Both the position numbers and the translations under genes were made by a program. From NCBI GenBank assembly GCA_021780935.1, contig JAJXXT010000152.1, positions 1 to 52,719 on the forward strand: a stretch of 52,719 nt of DNA, written 5' to 3'. The notes under the pieces were generated by a model. It had not been told where the DNA came from, did not search any database, and worked only from the letters and a program-made list of their open reading frames with translations. This document shows positions 42,942 to 51,448 of this stretch, in pieces (positions within the stretch are counted from its first letter, which is position 1; every line of letters begins with the position of its first letter). Origin of the DNA: Pseudomonadota bacterium. GTDB lineage: Bacteria > Pseudomonadota > Alphaproteobacteria > Acetobacterales > Acetobacteraceae.

Positions 42942-43112
42942 TCAGAACCGATCGCTGCTGCGCACGGGTGCGATCTTCCGCTTGAGGGCGGCACGCACGT
43001 CCTCGAGCTTGATGGGGCCGAACCAGGGCAAACGCCGGTCGAGCACCACCGCTCGCAGCAGGACCAGGCCCACAAAAAACAGGCTGATCACCAGGGAAGC
43101 GTCATCGATCAT
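42942..43112 (-). CDS. 56-residue single-helix membrane protein
   Basis: MIDDASLVISLFFVGLVLL opens a protein with one membrane helix (residues ~7-24), followed by a basic, proline-containing cytoplasmic tail. The start overlaps the acyltransferase stop by four bases (ATGA), and the gene ends three bases before the ligase start. That tight coupling is the best evidence that it is translated. I do not recognise a family; a small accessory subunit of the ligase or acyltransferase is possible. Confidence 0.65.
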   Translation of the reverse strand: MIDDASLVISLFFVGLVLLRAVVLDRRLPWFGPIKLEDVRAALKRKIAPVRSSDRF

Positions 43113-44242
43113 GGGCCAGTGGCCACCGCGGCGCGGGCTTGAACGCCAAGCAACGCCCGTCCCCAATGCCGTCCAGGTCGTTCGACCAAGAGATAGAGAA
43201 GTGGGGACGCCAGTGCCGTCAAGGCAATGTAGAGCCCAAAGGCCGGAACGGGGTTCAGCCCGTGGCCGATGAACACAAACCGCACCCAGGAGCGGATAAG
43301 AAAATGACAGAGATACGTGGAATACGAAACAGCCCCAAGCGCCAACAGGACGCGACCAACACGGCTGCCGCTTCCCATCCAGCGCGCCACCGCCAGCCGT
43401 GAGTCGGAGAGCGCGAAGATAAGCGCCGCAAAAGCGGCTGCCGCAGCCTCGTCAGGCAGAACTTGGGCAATCACCAGCGTCAGAACCAGCGTCCCGAAAG
43501 CCAATGCCACAATCGATAACCGATGTTGGTCATCCAACATCGTGCGCAGATGCATGATGCCGAAGCCAGCCGAAAACTCCAGGATGCAGCGTATCACCGC
43601 GAGACGCCCAATATCGGTAACGAAGCTTACTCCGAACAGAGCCGGGCCCAGAAATAGGGCTGCAAGCGACGAGGCCGTCCACACGAAGGCCGTCCATGGA
43701 CCACGAATTGCCCGCGTTGAGCCAAACGCCATCATCGGAAACACGAGATAGACGAACCACTCGGCACTGATCGACCAGGCCGGCACATTCCACGTCAGCT
43801 TGGGAGACATGCCCCAGGCTTGCACCAAAAACAGGCTCTCCACGTAGTCGCGGACCGAAAACTGACCAAGATCACGTCGCGTCGACCAAAGAAAGACGGC
43901 CAGAGGATCAACGAGATAGGCGACCAGAATAAAGAGATGCAGGGGATAAATACGCACCAAGCGAAGCCCGACGAAACGCGCCCAACGTTCACGCACACCA
44001 TCGGCGAACCAGCGGCGATAATTCAGGCTGATGACAAAGCCGCTTAGCACGAAGAACATGTCGACGGCGAGATAGCCGCGATTGAGGACCGCCATCACAA
44101 TGCCCGGAACAACTGCGATCAGCGCAACACGAAAATGATACACCACGATCCACCATGCGGCGATGCCGCGGATCGATGTGAGCGCTTCGTAACGTCCGCC
44201 GGCGCTTCCCTCGCTCACAATCTGTTCGGCCGCCAGGCGCAT
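43109..44242 (-). CDS. Acyltransferase-3 (OafA/YrhL) family membrane protein
   Basis: 377 residues with ten or so helices. It begins with YEALTSIRGIAAWWIVVYHF, carrying the catalytic His in the family's R-G-x(7)-H pattern, and has YLAVDMFFVLSGFVISLNYR and an interior WSISAEWFVYLVFP. Such enzymes O-acetylate or O-acylate polysaccharides. An earlier in-frame ATG at 44341 would run over the broken Trm112-like copy, so I chose 44242. GC content is lower than in flanking genes (35 of 60 bases in the row at 43741 against 41 of 60 at 47041). Confidence 0.87.
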   Translation of the reverse strand: MRLAAEQIVSEGSAGGRYEALTSIRGIAAWWIVVYHFRVALIAVVPGIVMAVLNRGYLAVDMFFVLSGFVISLNYRRWFADGVRERWARFVGLRLVRIYPLHLFILVAYLVDPLAVFLWSTRRDLGQFSVRDYVESLFLVQAWGMSPKLTWNVPAWSISAEWFVYLVFPMMAFGSTRAIRGPWTAFVWTASSLAALFLGPALFGVSFVTDIGRLAVIRCILEFSAGFGIMHLRTMLDDQHRLSIVALAFGTLVLTLVIAQVLPDEAAAAAFAALIFALSDSRLAVARWMGSGSRVGRVLLALGAVSYSTYLCHFLIRSWVRFVFIGHGLNPVPAFGLYIALTALASPLLYLLVERPGRHWGRALLGVQARAAVATGP

Positions 44243-44261
44243 TCCCCGTAAGGCTGGCGGT

Positions 44262-44459
44262 ATGGACAAGCCTACACCTGAACTGTTGCCGGTCGATCCA
44301 AGCCCGCTGGAAATTCTCGTCTGCTCGCTCACCCGTCCCACTCTGGTCCCGGACCGTGCGGCTTGAACCCGACCGCCGCCAAGCCACCAAGTTTACTCGA
44401 TGCACAAACTTATTCCCATCATGTTCCCCGATGCGGCGCGATATCTCGACGAAACTTAA
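44262..44459 (+). pseudogene. Broken copy of the Trm112-like gene
   Basis: The frame starts MDKPTPELLPVDPSPLEILV, continues CSLTRPTL, and hits an in-frame TGA at 44364. It resumes in the same frame to give IPIMFPDAARYLDET and a stop. The intact gene at 44777 has [20 protein letters not shown] and [15 protein letters not shown] at matching places. DNA similarity is strong at both ends and lost in the middle, so this is a decayed paralogue or a duplication product. It is divergent from the acyltransferase gene and marks the edge of the lower-GC island. Confidence 0.75.
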
Positions 44460-44544
44460 CGGGTCAGCAGCCAAGAAAATACGCGTCATCTGCACTCAGG
44501 CCTCGCCGCTGAGATCGTGCAGAAACCTATTGATAGCGTTCGAC

Positions 44545-44763
44545 TTATCGGCGCGTGCCTGAGGAATAGCGCGCACAGCCGGCGATCGCGTCGCCCTCAT
44601 TAGCCGCGACGACGCCCACGTGAAAGTCAACCATGAAAGGCCCGTATCGCCACATGACCGCGCGTCGTGCAAACGTCGCAGGAGGCCCCCGGTTGCCGAT
44701 CCCCCGCACCCATGCGAATTGACCCGACGAAGCCGGGACGATGTATTCGACGACCCGCGACAT
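44545..44763 (-). CDS. Uncertain small ORF in the gap before the Trm112-like gene
   Basis: A 72-residue open frame ([20 protein letters not shown] onward, ending in [10 protein letters not shown]) has balanced, protein-like composition, unlike the shadow frames nearby. It is divergent from the Trm112-like gene. I cannot match it to a family; it may be a remnant left by the island insertion. Apart from this frame, the 317 bases between the broken and intact Trm112-like copies show nothing I can name. Confidence 0.3.
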   Translation of the reverse strand: MSRVVEYIVPASSGQFAWVRGIGNRGPPATFARRAVMWRYGPFMVDFHVGVVAANEGDAIAGCARYSSGTRR

Positions 44764-44776
44764 CGGTGACACACCC

Positions 44777-44989
44777 ATGACCGAGCACAGCGATCATCCT
44801 GCCAGTACGACCAATGCCGTCGATCCGCGCCTCCTGGATATCCTTGTCTGCCCGCTGACCCGTACAACACTGATCTTCGACCGCGAGCGCCAGGAACTGG
44901 TCAGCCGCGCCGCGGGGCTTGCATACCCGATCCGCGACGGCATTCCCATCATGCTGCCCGACGAGGCGCGCCGCCTGGACGAAAATTGA
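44777..44989 (+). CDS. Trm112/UPF0434-like small protein
   Basis: 70 residues starting MTEHSDHP. The conserved core is [20 protein letters not shown], a fragment of the zinc-binding fold with one Cys, and the end is [20 protein letters not shown], a signature of the family. Trm112-like proteins activate methyltransferases, and bacterial YcaR-type members are small adaptor proteins. The usual second Cys set is missing, as in many bacterial homologues. It is followed one base later by the DUF971 gene, a common pairing. Confidence 0.88.
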   Translation: MTEHSDHPASTTNAVDPRLLDILVCPLTRTTLIFDRERQELVSRAAGLAYPIRDGIPIMLPDEARRLDEN

Positions 44990-44990
44990 C

Positions 44991-45338
44991 ATGCCGGCCG
45001 TCACCGAAATCCGCCTCAGCCGGGCCGAGCGGGTGCTTCACGTCACCTTCGAGGACGGCAGCGCAGCCGAGCTGCCGGCCGAATATCTGCGCGTCGAAAG
45101 CCCAAGCGCCGAGGTCCAGGGGCATTCGGCCGCTGAACGCCAGATTATCGGCGGAAAGCGCACGGTCAGCATCACCGCCATCGAGCCGGTGGGCAATTAC
45201 GCGGTGCAGCTGATCTTCGACGACGGTCACGACACCGGCATCTACTCCTGGGAACTGCTCCATCGCCTCGGCCGCGAGCACGAGCAACGCTGGCGCGCCT
45301 ATCTCCTGGCGCTGGAGCGCGCCGGCCTCACCCGCTGA
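44991..45338 (+). CDS. DUF971 (GBBH-like N-terminal domain) protein
   Basis: 115 residues. The domain is visible from EIRLSRAERVLHVTFEDGSA through the ELPAEYLRVESPSAEVQGH loop to YAVQLIFDDGHDTGIYSWEL. The protein matches the small DUF971 family, which shares a fold with the N-terminal part of gamma-butyrobetaine hydroxylase and may bind metal or aid Fe-S proteins. It starts one base after the Trm112-like stop and converges on corC with a 7-base gap. Confidence 0.9.
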   Translation: MPAVTEIRLSRAERVLHVTFEDGSAAELPAEYLRVESPSAEVQGHSAAERQIIGGKRTVSITAIEPVGNYAVQLIFDDGHDTGIYSWELLHRLGREHEQRWRAYLLALERAGLTR

Positions 45339-45345
45339 ACCGCCG

Positions 45346-46197
45346 TCACGCGGCGGCGGCCGGCTGGCGCCGCACCCGCACCCGCCGCACCCGCCGCCCA
45401 TCCGCCTCCACCACGCGGAACACCAGGCCCGAGGCATGCGCCACCACCTCGCCGCGCGCCGGCACATGGCCCGCCAGCGTCACCACCAGCCCGCCCACCG
45501 TATCGATATCCGCGCCACGCTCCTCGTCCGTCAGCACCGGACCGAGCCGCGCCTCGAACGCCGCGATCGGCAGGCGCGCGTCGAGATCGAGCACCCCCTC
45601 GCCGCGTTCCAGCACCATCGGCCCCGGCGGCTCATCATGCTCGTCCGCAATGTCGCCGGTGATCGTCTCGACCAGGTCCTCGATGGTGACCAGCCCGTCG
45701 ATGCCGCCGAACTCATCGACCACGAGGGCAAGATGCATGCGCGCCTGGCGCATCTGCGCCAGCAGGTCGAGCACCGGGATCTGCGGCGCCACCAGCAGCG
45801 GCCGGCGCAGCAGCGCCTCCAGCCGGAACGCCTCGGCCGCCCCCGTATAGCCGAACACGTCCTTGATATGGACCATGCCCGCGATGTCATCGAGTTCCTC
45901 GCGATAGACCGGCAGGCGCGAATGCCCCTCGGCACGGATCTGCGCGATCGCCTCCGCGAGCGACGTGTCGAGCCGCATCGCCACGATGTCGGCGCGCGGG
46001 ATCATCACGTCATAGGCGGCCGTGCCGCGCAGCCGCAACACGTTCTGGATCAGCGCGCGCTCCTGCCGGTCGAGCGCCACCGCCTCGCCCGGTGTTGCCG
46101 GCGCCTCGGCGGCTTCCTCCACCAGCTCCGCGATGCTCTCGCGCAGGCTCGGCTCCTGGCGGCGCAGCAGCGCGCGCAGATGCTCGCGCAGCCTCAT
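45346..46197 (-). CDS. corC: CBS-domain protein CorC (HlyC/CorC family)
   Basis: 283 residues. Two CBS domains occupy ~60-190 ([20 protein letters not shown], then [20 protein letters not shown] and [20 protein letters not shown]). A C-terminal CorC_HlyC domain follows ([20 protein letters not shown]). No DUF21 membrane domain is present, as expected for CorC proper. It is linked to magnesium/cobalt efflux in enterobacteria. The gene is last in the miaB-phoH-ybeY-corC unit and overlaps ybeY by four bases, the canonical order in many bacteria. Confidence 0.92.
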   Translation of the reverse strand: MRLREHLRALLRRQEPSLRESIAELVEEAAEAPATPGEAVALDRQERALIQNVLRLRGTAAYDVMIPRADIVAMRLDTSLAEAIAQIRAEGHSRLPVYREELDDIAGMVHIKDVFGYTGAAEAFRLEALLRRPLLVAPQIPVLDLLAQMRQARMHLALVVDEFGGIDGLVTIEDLVETITGDIADEHDEPPGPMVLERGEGVLDLDARLPIAAFEARLGPVLTDEERGADIDTVGGLVVTLAGHVPARGEVVAHASGLVFRVVEADGRRVRRVRVRRQPAAAA

Positions 46198-46688
46198 CGC
46201 CGCCCCCTACCCGAGGCTTCGGCCGCGCGGCGCGCCTTCCAGGGATTGGGCACGCCGAGCCGCGCCAGCAGCCGCGCCTCCGCCATCTCCATCCGCCGTG
46301 CCTCGCCGGCGCCGTGGTGGTCGTGCCCGTCGAGGTGCAGCAGCCCGTGCAGCAGCAGATGCGCCACGTGGTGCGTGACGGGCCGGCCCGCCGCCGCCGC
46401 CTCCCGCGCGACCACGCCGCGCGCCAGCACAATCTCGCCCGGCAGACCGGTCGCCGCGGGAAACGTGAGCACATTGGTCGGTTTGTCGCGGCCGCGATGG
46501 CGCGCGTTCAGCCGCCGCACCGCGCGGTCGGCATCGAGCACCACGACGACATCCGCATCGCGGCACACCCGCCGCACCAGGCGCTCGATGCCGGCCACGC
46601 GCCGCCAGGCGGGATCGGCGATGACGAGCTCGGCCCCGGCGCCCGAAGGCGGATGAGCGGACGCGGGACCGGGTTGATCAGGCGGCAT
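46194..46688 (-). CDS. ybeY: Endoribonuclease YbeY
   Basis: 164 residues. The zinc site is H114-GLL-H118-LDGHD-H124 in [16 protein letters not shown], exactly the YbeY spacing, and a conserved Arg-containing [17 protein letters not shown] motif precedes it. YbeY matures 16S rRNA 3' ends and helps ribosome quality control. The start overlaps the phoH stop by 11 bases. The C-terminal ~35 residues are basic. Confidence 0.93.
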   Translation of the reverse strand: MPPDQPGPASAHPPSGAGAELVIADPAWRRVAGIERLVRRVCRDADVVVVLDADRAVRRLNARHRGRDKPTNVLTFPAATGLPGEIVLARGVVAREAAAAGRPVTHHVAHLLLHGLLHLDGHDHHGAGEARRMEMAEARLLARLGVPNPWKARRAAEASGRGRR

Positions 46689-47715
46689 CGCCCTCCGTGC
46701 CCCGCCCGCGCCGCGAGCGTGTCTCGCGCTCCGCCACCGCGCGCTGGTCGTAGGCATCGACGATCGCCACCACCAGCGGGTGGCGCACCACGTCGCGCTT
46801 GTCGAAGCGGCACACCGCGATGCCCGGTACGCCCTCCAGCGTTTCCAGCGCATCGCGCAGGCCGGAGCGCGTGCCGGCCGGCAGATCGACCTGGCTGAGA
46901 TCGCCATTGATCACCATGCGCGTGCCCGTGCCCATGCGGGTGAGCGCCATCTTCATCTGCACCGGCGTCGTGTTCTGCGCCTCGTCGAGGATGACGAAGG
47001 CATGCGCCAGCGTCCGCCCGCGCATGAAGGCCAGCGGCGCCACCTCGATCTCGCCGCTGGCAAGCCGCTTGGCCACCTGCTCCGCCGGCATCATGTCGTG
47101 CAGCGCGTCATAGAGCGGGCGCAGATAGGGATCGACCTTGTCCTTGAGGTCGCCGGGCAGAAAGCCGAGCCGCTCGCCCGCCTCCACCGCGGGGCGGGAC
47201 AGCACGATACGGTCGATGCGCTGCGCCTGCAGCATCGCCACCGCCTGGGCGACGGCGAGATAGGTCTTGCCCGTGCCGGCCGGGCCGAGCGCGAACACCA
47301 TCTCGTGCTTGGCCAGCGTCTCCATATAGCGCGCCTGGCCGGGGCTGCGCGCCGCGATCGCGCCGCGGCGGGTGCGGATCGCCGGAATATCCGCGAGCGG
47401 CAGGCGCGGGTCCTCGACATCGGCGAGGCGGATCGCCGCCTCTACCTCGCTCATGCCCACCACCTCGCCGCTCTCGAGCCGGCGATACAGCGCGTCCATC
47501 GCGCCGCGCGCGGCTTCCACCCGGTCGCTGTCCCCGGCGATCGCCACCCGGTTGCCGCGACAGGAAAGCCGCACCCCGAGCCCCTGTTCCAGCCGCACGA
47601 GGTGGCGGTCATGGTCGCCCAGCAACAGCGACAGCAGCGCGTTGTCGGCGAAATCGAGGGTGATGGCGCGAACGGGGTTCTGCGCAATAGCCGGGCTCTG
47701 GGGGATGTGGGTCAA
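46678..47715 (-). CDS. phoH: PhoH-family ATPase
   Basis: 345 residues from a TTG start that overlaps the miaB stop (TTGA). Walker A is GPAGTGKT (144-151), Walker B is [18 protein letters not shown], and [19 protein letters not shown] is typical of PhoH. An N-terminal KH-like part (~15-85) precedes the P-loop domain. PhoH proteins are cytoplasmic ATPases or RNA helicase-like enzymes involved in RNA metabolism. No ATG precedes the conserved sequence without entering miaB, hence the TTG choice. Confidence 0.92.
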   Translation of the reverse strand: MTHIPQSPAIAQNPVRAITLDFADNALLSLLLGDHDRHLVRLEQGLGVRLSCRGNRVAIAGDSDRVEAARGAMDALYRRLESGEVVGMSEVEAAIRLADVEDPRLPLADIPAIRTRRGAIAARSPGQARYMETLAKHEMVFALGPAGTGKTYLAVAQAVAMLQAQRIDRIVLSRPAVEAGERLGFLPGDLKDKVDPYLRPLYDALHDMMPAEQVAKRLASGEIEVAPLAFMRGRTLAHAFVILDEAQNTTPVQMKMALTRMGTGTRMVINGDLSQVDLPAGTRSGLRDALETLEGVPGIAVCRFDKRDVVRHPLVVAIVDAYDQRAVAERETRSRRGRGTEGDAA

Positions 47716-49088
47716 GCGCAGGCGAGCTCCTCGGTATGAGACAAGGGTTCGGCGGCGAGCGAGTTGGGGTTTCCCTCGGCGATACGCACGGTCGTCTCGG
47801 TGCCGATGAGCGTGGCCGGCCCCGACATATGCACAGGCTGTAGCCATGGCGAGCGGCCAGCGATCTGGCCGGGACGGCGGCCGGGCCCGGTGAACAGGAC
47901 CGGCACGGTCCTGCCGACGCAGGCGCGGTTGAAATCGTGCTGCTGCTCCCGCAACAGAGCCTGGATTTCGGCAAGGCGGCGGTCTTTTTCAACCTCGGGG
48001 ACCTGGCCGGGCGCGGCGGCGGCGGGCGTGCCGGGGCGCGGCGAGTATTTGAAGCTGAACGCCTGCGCGAAGCCGACATCGCGGATCAGCGCCAGGGTGG
48101 CCTGATGATCGGCTTCGCTCTCGCCGGGATGGCCCGCAATGATGTCGGTCGAGAGTGCCAGGTCCGGCCGCGCCGCGCGCAGCCGCTCGACAAGCCTGCG
48201 ATAATGCTCCGCCGTGTGGCCGCGGTTCATCGCCGCCAGCACGCGGTCCGAGCCCGACTGCACGGGCAGATGCAGAAACGGCACCAGCGCCGCGACGTCG
48301 CGATGCGCGGCGATCAGGTCGTCGTCCATATCCCGCGGATGGGAGGTGGTGTAACGGATGCGCAACAGGCCGGGGACCGCCGCCAGCGCGCGGATCAGCC
48401 GCCCGAGCCCGCCGACATCCGCCCCCCCGGCATCGCCGTGCCAGGCATTGACGTTCTGGCCGAGCAGCACGATCTCGCGTGCGCCGCCGGCGACGAGCTG
48501 GCGTGCCTCGGCCAGCACAGCGTCCATCGGCCGGCTCGCCTCGGCACCGCGCGTATAGGGCACGACGCAGAAAGAGCAGAACTTATCGCATCCCTCCTGA
48601 ATGGTCAGAAAGGCCGAGATCGCCGGCGCCATGCTGTCCGGCAGATGGTCGAACTTGCTCTCGGCCGGAAACTCGGTCTCGATCACCGCCCCGGCGGCGC
48701 GGGCGGCGCGGGCGACCATCTCCGGCAGCCGGTGATAAGTCTGCGGCCCCATCACGATATCGACGAACGGGGCGCGGGCGATGATCTCCCGGCCCTCGGC
48801 CTGCGCGACACAGCCGGCCACGGCAAAGATGACGTCCGGGCGAGCCTGTTTCAGCGGCCGCAGCCGCCCAAGCTCGGAAAACACCTTCTCCGAGGCGTTC
48901 TCGCGGATATGGCAGGTGTTGAGGATCACCATATCGGCGTCCTCCGCGCGGTCGGTGGCAACATAGCCGAGCGGCGTCAGCACGTCCTGCATGCGGGCGC
49001 TGTCATAGACATTCATCTGACAACCCCAGGTGATGACGTGCAGACGCCGCCTGCGCGCCACCCCGGCCGCCGGCGTCGTGATTGTCAT
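47712..49088 (-). CDS. miaB: tRNA-2-methylthio-N6-dimethylallyladenosine synthase MiaB
   Basis: 458 residues. The N-terminal Fe-S domain has Cys23, Cys59 and Cys93 ([31 protein letters not shown]). The radical SAM cluster is C167-xxx-C171-xx-C174 in [17 protein letters not shown], and a C-terminal TRAM domain ends the protein. MiaB adds a methylthio group to position 37 of tRNAs that read U-starting codons. The next gene phoH overlaps its stop. Confidence 0.97.
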   Translation of the reverse strand: MTITTPAAGVARRRRLHVITWGCQMNVYDSARMQDVLTPLGYVATDRAEDADMVILNTCHIRENASEKVFSELGRLRPLKQARPDVIFAVAGCVAQAEGREIIARAPFVDIVMGPQTYHRLPEMVARAARAAGAVIETEFPAESKFDHLPDSMAPAISAFLTIQEGCDKFCSFCVVPYTRGAEASRPMDAVLAEARQLVAGGAREIVLLGQNVNAWHGDAGGADVGGLGRLIRALAAVPGLLRIRYTTSHPRDMDDDLIAAHRDVAALVPFLHLPVQSGSDRVLAAMNRGHTAEHYRRLVERLRAARPDLALSTDIIAGHPGESEADHQATLALIRDVGFAQAFSFKYSPRPGTPAAAAPGQVPEVEKDRRLAEIQALLREQQHDFNRACVGRTVPVLFTGPGRRPGQIAGRSPWLQPVHMSGPATLIGTETTVRIAEGNPNSLAAEPLSHTEELACA

Positions 49089-49118
49089 GACGGTGTGGGT
49101 CCCGGAACTGAACTAAAA

Positions 49119-49148
49119 GGCACTGGACCAAGAGGTGCTGGACCAAGA
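49119..49148 (+). repeat. 15-bp tandem duplication
   Basis: GGCACTGGACCAAGA and GGTGCTGGACCAAGA are adjacent, with a degenerate third unit GGACCTTGG after them. They lie upstream of miaB in the 213-base gap before the plsC stop. Confidence 0.75.
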
Positions 49149-49301
49149 GGACCTTGGCCAGCCGGAATCAGACGGCTCGGCGGGACCGACCGGCGCGCCG
49201 CGGCGCTTGCGGGTGCGATCAGGCGCAAGAGACAGCGTCATTCCCTGGCATCACCGTCACTTTCGCAACAGGGCCGGCGACTTTGTCAAGCCTTTGTTCC
49301 G

Positions 49302-50279
49302 TTACGCATAGGCGGCGTCGGGTGGGGCCGTATCAGCCGGCGCTGGCGCCACGGGGACGCTGGCGGGCTCGCGGTTCTGCCGCAGCGTCGCGGCACCGTC
49401 GGCCACCACCCGCCACGCGGCGGCCGAAAGCGCCTTGCGGTCGCCAAACGCGGCCGGGTCCATGGCGGGCGCGTAGAGCACGCTGGCGCGCACGCCGCGC
49501 TGGCGCAGCAGCCGCCAAGCATGCGGCAGCAGGTCCATATCGCCGTACCACGCGAACAGCGGCCGCGTGGCGCGCCCGGCCGGCAGGAAGCCGACGCGAT
49601 CATAGACCAGCGAGACCGGGCAGACGATGGGCGCCACATCCTCGCCCGCGGCGGAGACGGCGAAGAAGGTCGGGCGGAACGGCAGCACACGTGTGCCGTC
49701 CGAACTCGTGCCCTCGGGGAACAAGATCAGGTTATGCCCGCCGGCCAGTCGCTCGCGCATCGCGTCCCGCTCGCGCCCGGTGCTCGAGCGCCGGCGCTCG
49801 ACGAACACGGTGCGGCCAAGCCGGGCGATGAGCCCGATCAAAGGCCAACCCTGCACCTCGCCCTTGGAGACGAACGCGGCCGGCAGCAGCGCGCCGAGCA
49901 CCAGAATGTCGAGCCAGGAGGAGTGGTTGGCGATATAGACCACCGGGCGTCCCTCTGGCGTGCGTCCATGGGGCGTGCGTCCATGGGGCGGGGTCTGCGC
50001 CAGTCGCACCTCGCGCAGCGACAGCCCGGCACAGAAGCACATGCCCCGCCAGTAGATGCGCGGGATGGCGATTTTCGCCTCGCCGGGCAGCAGCAGGCAA
50101 ACCGCCTGGGTGGGAATGCACACCGCCGTCCAGAGCACGATCCCGGCGGCGCGGACGATGGCGAGCGCCGTGCGGCTCCAGCCTTCGTCGATCGGCCCCT
50201 TGCCCAGCGCGCCGAAAGGGTCCCCGCTCGGAGCCAGAACATGGCCACGAGCGCGCAGCCGCCGCGGCGCCTTGCTCAT
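49302..50279 (-). CDS. plsC: 1-acyl-sn-glycerol-3-phosphate acyltransferase (PlsC-like)
   Basis: 325 residues starting MSKAPRRLRARG. A membrane helix (~40-62) precedes the acyltransferase domain with H119-SSWL-D124 (the HX4D motif in NHSSWLDIL) and FPEGTSSDG (187-195). It makes phosphatidic acid at the inner membrane. Residues ~96-112 (TPPHGRTPHGRTPEGRP) are a run of pentapeptide repeats encoded by a 15-bp DNA duplication just before the domain's first conserved strand, a feature not expected in the family. Confidence 0.9.
   Translation of the reverse strand: MSKAPRRLRARGHVLAPSGDPFGALGKGPIDEGWSRTALAIVRAAGIVLWTAVCIPTQAVCLLLPGEAKIAIPRIYWRGMCFCAGLSLREVRLAQTPPHGRTPHGRTPEGRPVVYIANHSSWLDILVLGALLPAAFVSKGEVQGWPLIGLIARLGRTVFVERRRSSTGRERDAMRERLAGGHNLILFPEGTSSDGTRVLPFRPTFFAVSAAGEDVAPIVCPVSLVYDRVGFLPAGRATRPLFAWYGDMDLLPHAWRLLRQRGVRASVLYAPAMDPAAFGDRKALSAAAWRVVADGAATLRQNREPASVPVAPAPADTAPPDAAYA
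49956..49985 (-). repeat. In-frame 15-bp duplication inside plsC
   Basis: Two adjacent copies of GGGCGTGCGTCCATG (plus-strand reading) encode HGRTP twice, followed by a looser EGRP copy. It is the one member of the short-duplication set that falls inside a reading frame, and its 15-base length keeps the frame. Confidence 0.85.
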
Positions 50280-50452
50280 CGCGTCTGCACCCCCAGCCAA
50301 GACGGAGTCGAAATGAGATTCACGAATCCTGGTCTAGCGATCCGCCTCATACCGCACAATGAAGCTAGGATGACGATCGGCATAAACTTTCGTGTCACAG
50401 TCATGTCTATCGAACCCGCAGGACGTGCCCGCCACAAATCAGAGTTGCCGCG

Positions 50453-50488
50453 ATCCGGGGAAACCCGTCTATCCGGGGAAACCCATCG
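50453..50488 (+). repeat. 18-bp tandem duplication
   Basis: ATCCGGGGAAACCCGTCT and ATCCGGGGAAACCCATCG are adjacent, in the 362-base gap between the divergent plsC and xthA genes. That gap holds no gene; besides this repeat and the next one I see only two possible ATG-poor open frames. Confidence 0.85.
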
Positions 50489-50550
50489 CGAAAGACTTAC
50501 AGCACCGCAAGGCTGACGATCCGCTGTCAGCCGCGACGGCGACAACCATA

Positions 50551-50620
50551 GGCTTGCCAGAAATCTCAGCGCTGCCAGAAACTCCGGCTTGCGAGAAACC
50601 TCGGCCTTGCCACAACCCTC
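50551..50620 (+). repeat. Four degenerate 17-18-bp tandem units
   Basis: The units are GGCTTGCCAGAAATCTCA, GCGCTGCCAGAAACTCC, GGCTTGCGAGAAACCTC and GGCCTTGCCACAACCCTC. They end 21 bases before the xthA start, so they probably overlap its promoter or 5' leader. Confidence 0.8.
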
Positions 50621-50641
50621 TGGCCGGGCGATGGACTGGGC

Positions 50642-51445
50642 ATGAACCTCACCATCGCGACCTGGAACATCAATTCGCTGCGCCTGCGCCAGGATCTGCT
50701 GGGCCCGCTGCGCGACGCGCTCGACCCCGACGTCATCTGCCTGCAGGAAACCAAGGTGCCGGACGAGCTGTTCCCCGAGGCGGTCGGCCCCGCACTCGGC
50801 TATCCACACGTCGCCCGCCGCGGCATGAAGGGCTACAATGGCGTCGCTATCTTCTCGCGCCTGCCGATCAAGCTGGTCGCCGACACGCCGGACTGGTGTG
50901 GCCGCGGCGATTGCCGGCATCTCGCGGTGCGGCTGGCGCACCCCTCGGGCACGGTCGAACTGCATGATTTCTACGTCCCGGCCGGCGGCGACGTGCCGGA
51001 CCGCGAGGCCAACGAGAAATTCGGCCACAAGCTCGACTTTATCGCCGAGGCGCAGGCGTATTTCGCGGCCCGGCGCCGCAAGCGCACGGTGCTGGTCGGC
51101 GACCTCAACATCGCGCCGCTGGAGGCCGATGTCTGGAGCCACCGCCAGCTCCTCGACGTGGTGAGCCACACCCCTGTGGAGACCGAGGGGCTGCTGGCCT
51201 GGCAGCACGCCGGCTTCCGCGACGCGGTGCGTCACCTCGTGCCCGAACCCGAGCGCCTCTACACGTGGTGGTCATACCGTAACCGCGACTGGCGCGGCTC
51301 CGATCGCGGCCGCCGGCTCGACCATGTCTGGGTGACGCCAGACCTGATCGACAACGTGGCGCAGGTGCGGGTGCTGAAGGATGCCCGGGACTGGCCGCGC
51401 GGCAGCGACCACGTGCCGGTCGCGGTGACGCTGCGGCTGGGATAG
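50642..51445 (+). CDS. xthA: Exodeoxyribonuclease III
   Basis: 267 residues. The endonuclease/exonuclease/phosphatase fold is shown by IATWNINSLRLR, the metal ligand Glu in CLQETKVPDE, GYNGVAIFSR, the catalytic DLNIAP, and the final SDHVPVAV. It repairs abasic sites and removes 3' blocking groups from DNA. Transcribed away from plsC; its stop is three bases from the end of the convergent response regulator gene. Confidence 0.95.
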   Translation: MNLTIATWNINSLRLRQDLLGPLRDALDPDVICLQETKVPDELFPEAVGPALGYPHVARRGMKGYNGVAIFSRLPIKLVADTPDWCGRGDCRHLAVRLAHPSGTVELHDFYVPAGGDVPDREANEKFGHKLDFIAEAQAYFAARRRKRTVLVGDLNIAPLEADVWSHRQLLDVVSHTPVETEGLLAWQHAGFRDAVRHLVPEPERLYTWWSYRNRDWRGSDRGRRLDHVWVTPDLIDNVAQVRVLKDARDWPRGSDHVPVAVTLRLG

Positions 51446-51448
51446 CGC

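Noticed and set aside
47937..50516. An 859-codon open frame on the plus strand
   Set aside because: It is exactly opposite miaB and plsC, whose proteins show clear catalytic motifs. The frame is rich in Arg, His and Gln as expected of an antisense shadow in high-GC DNA.
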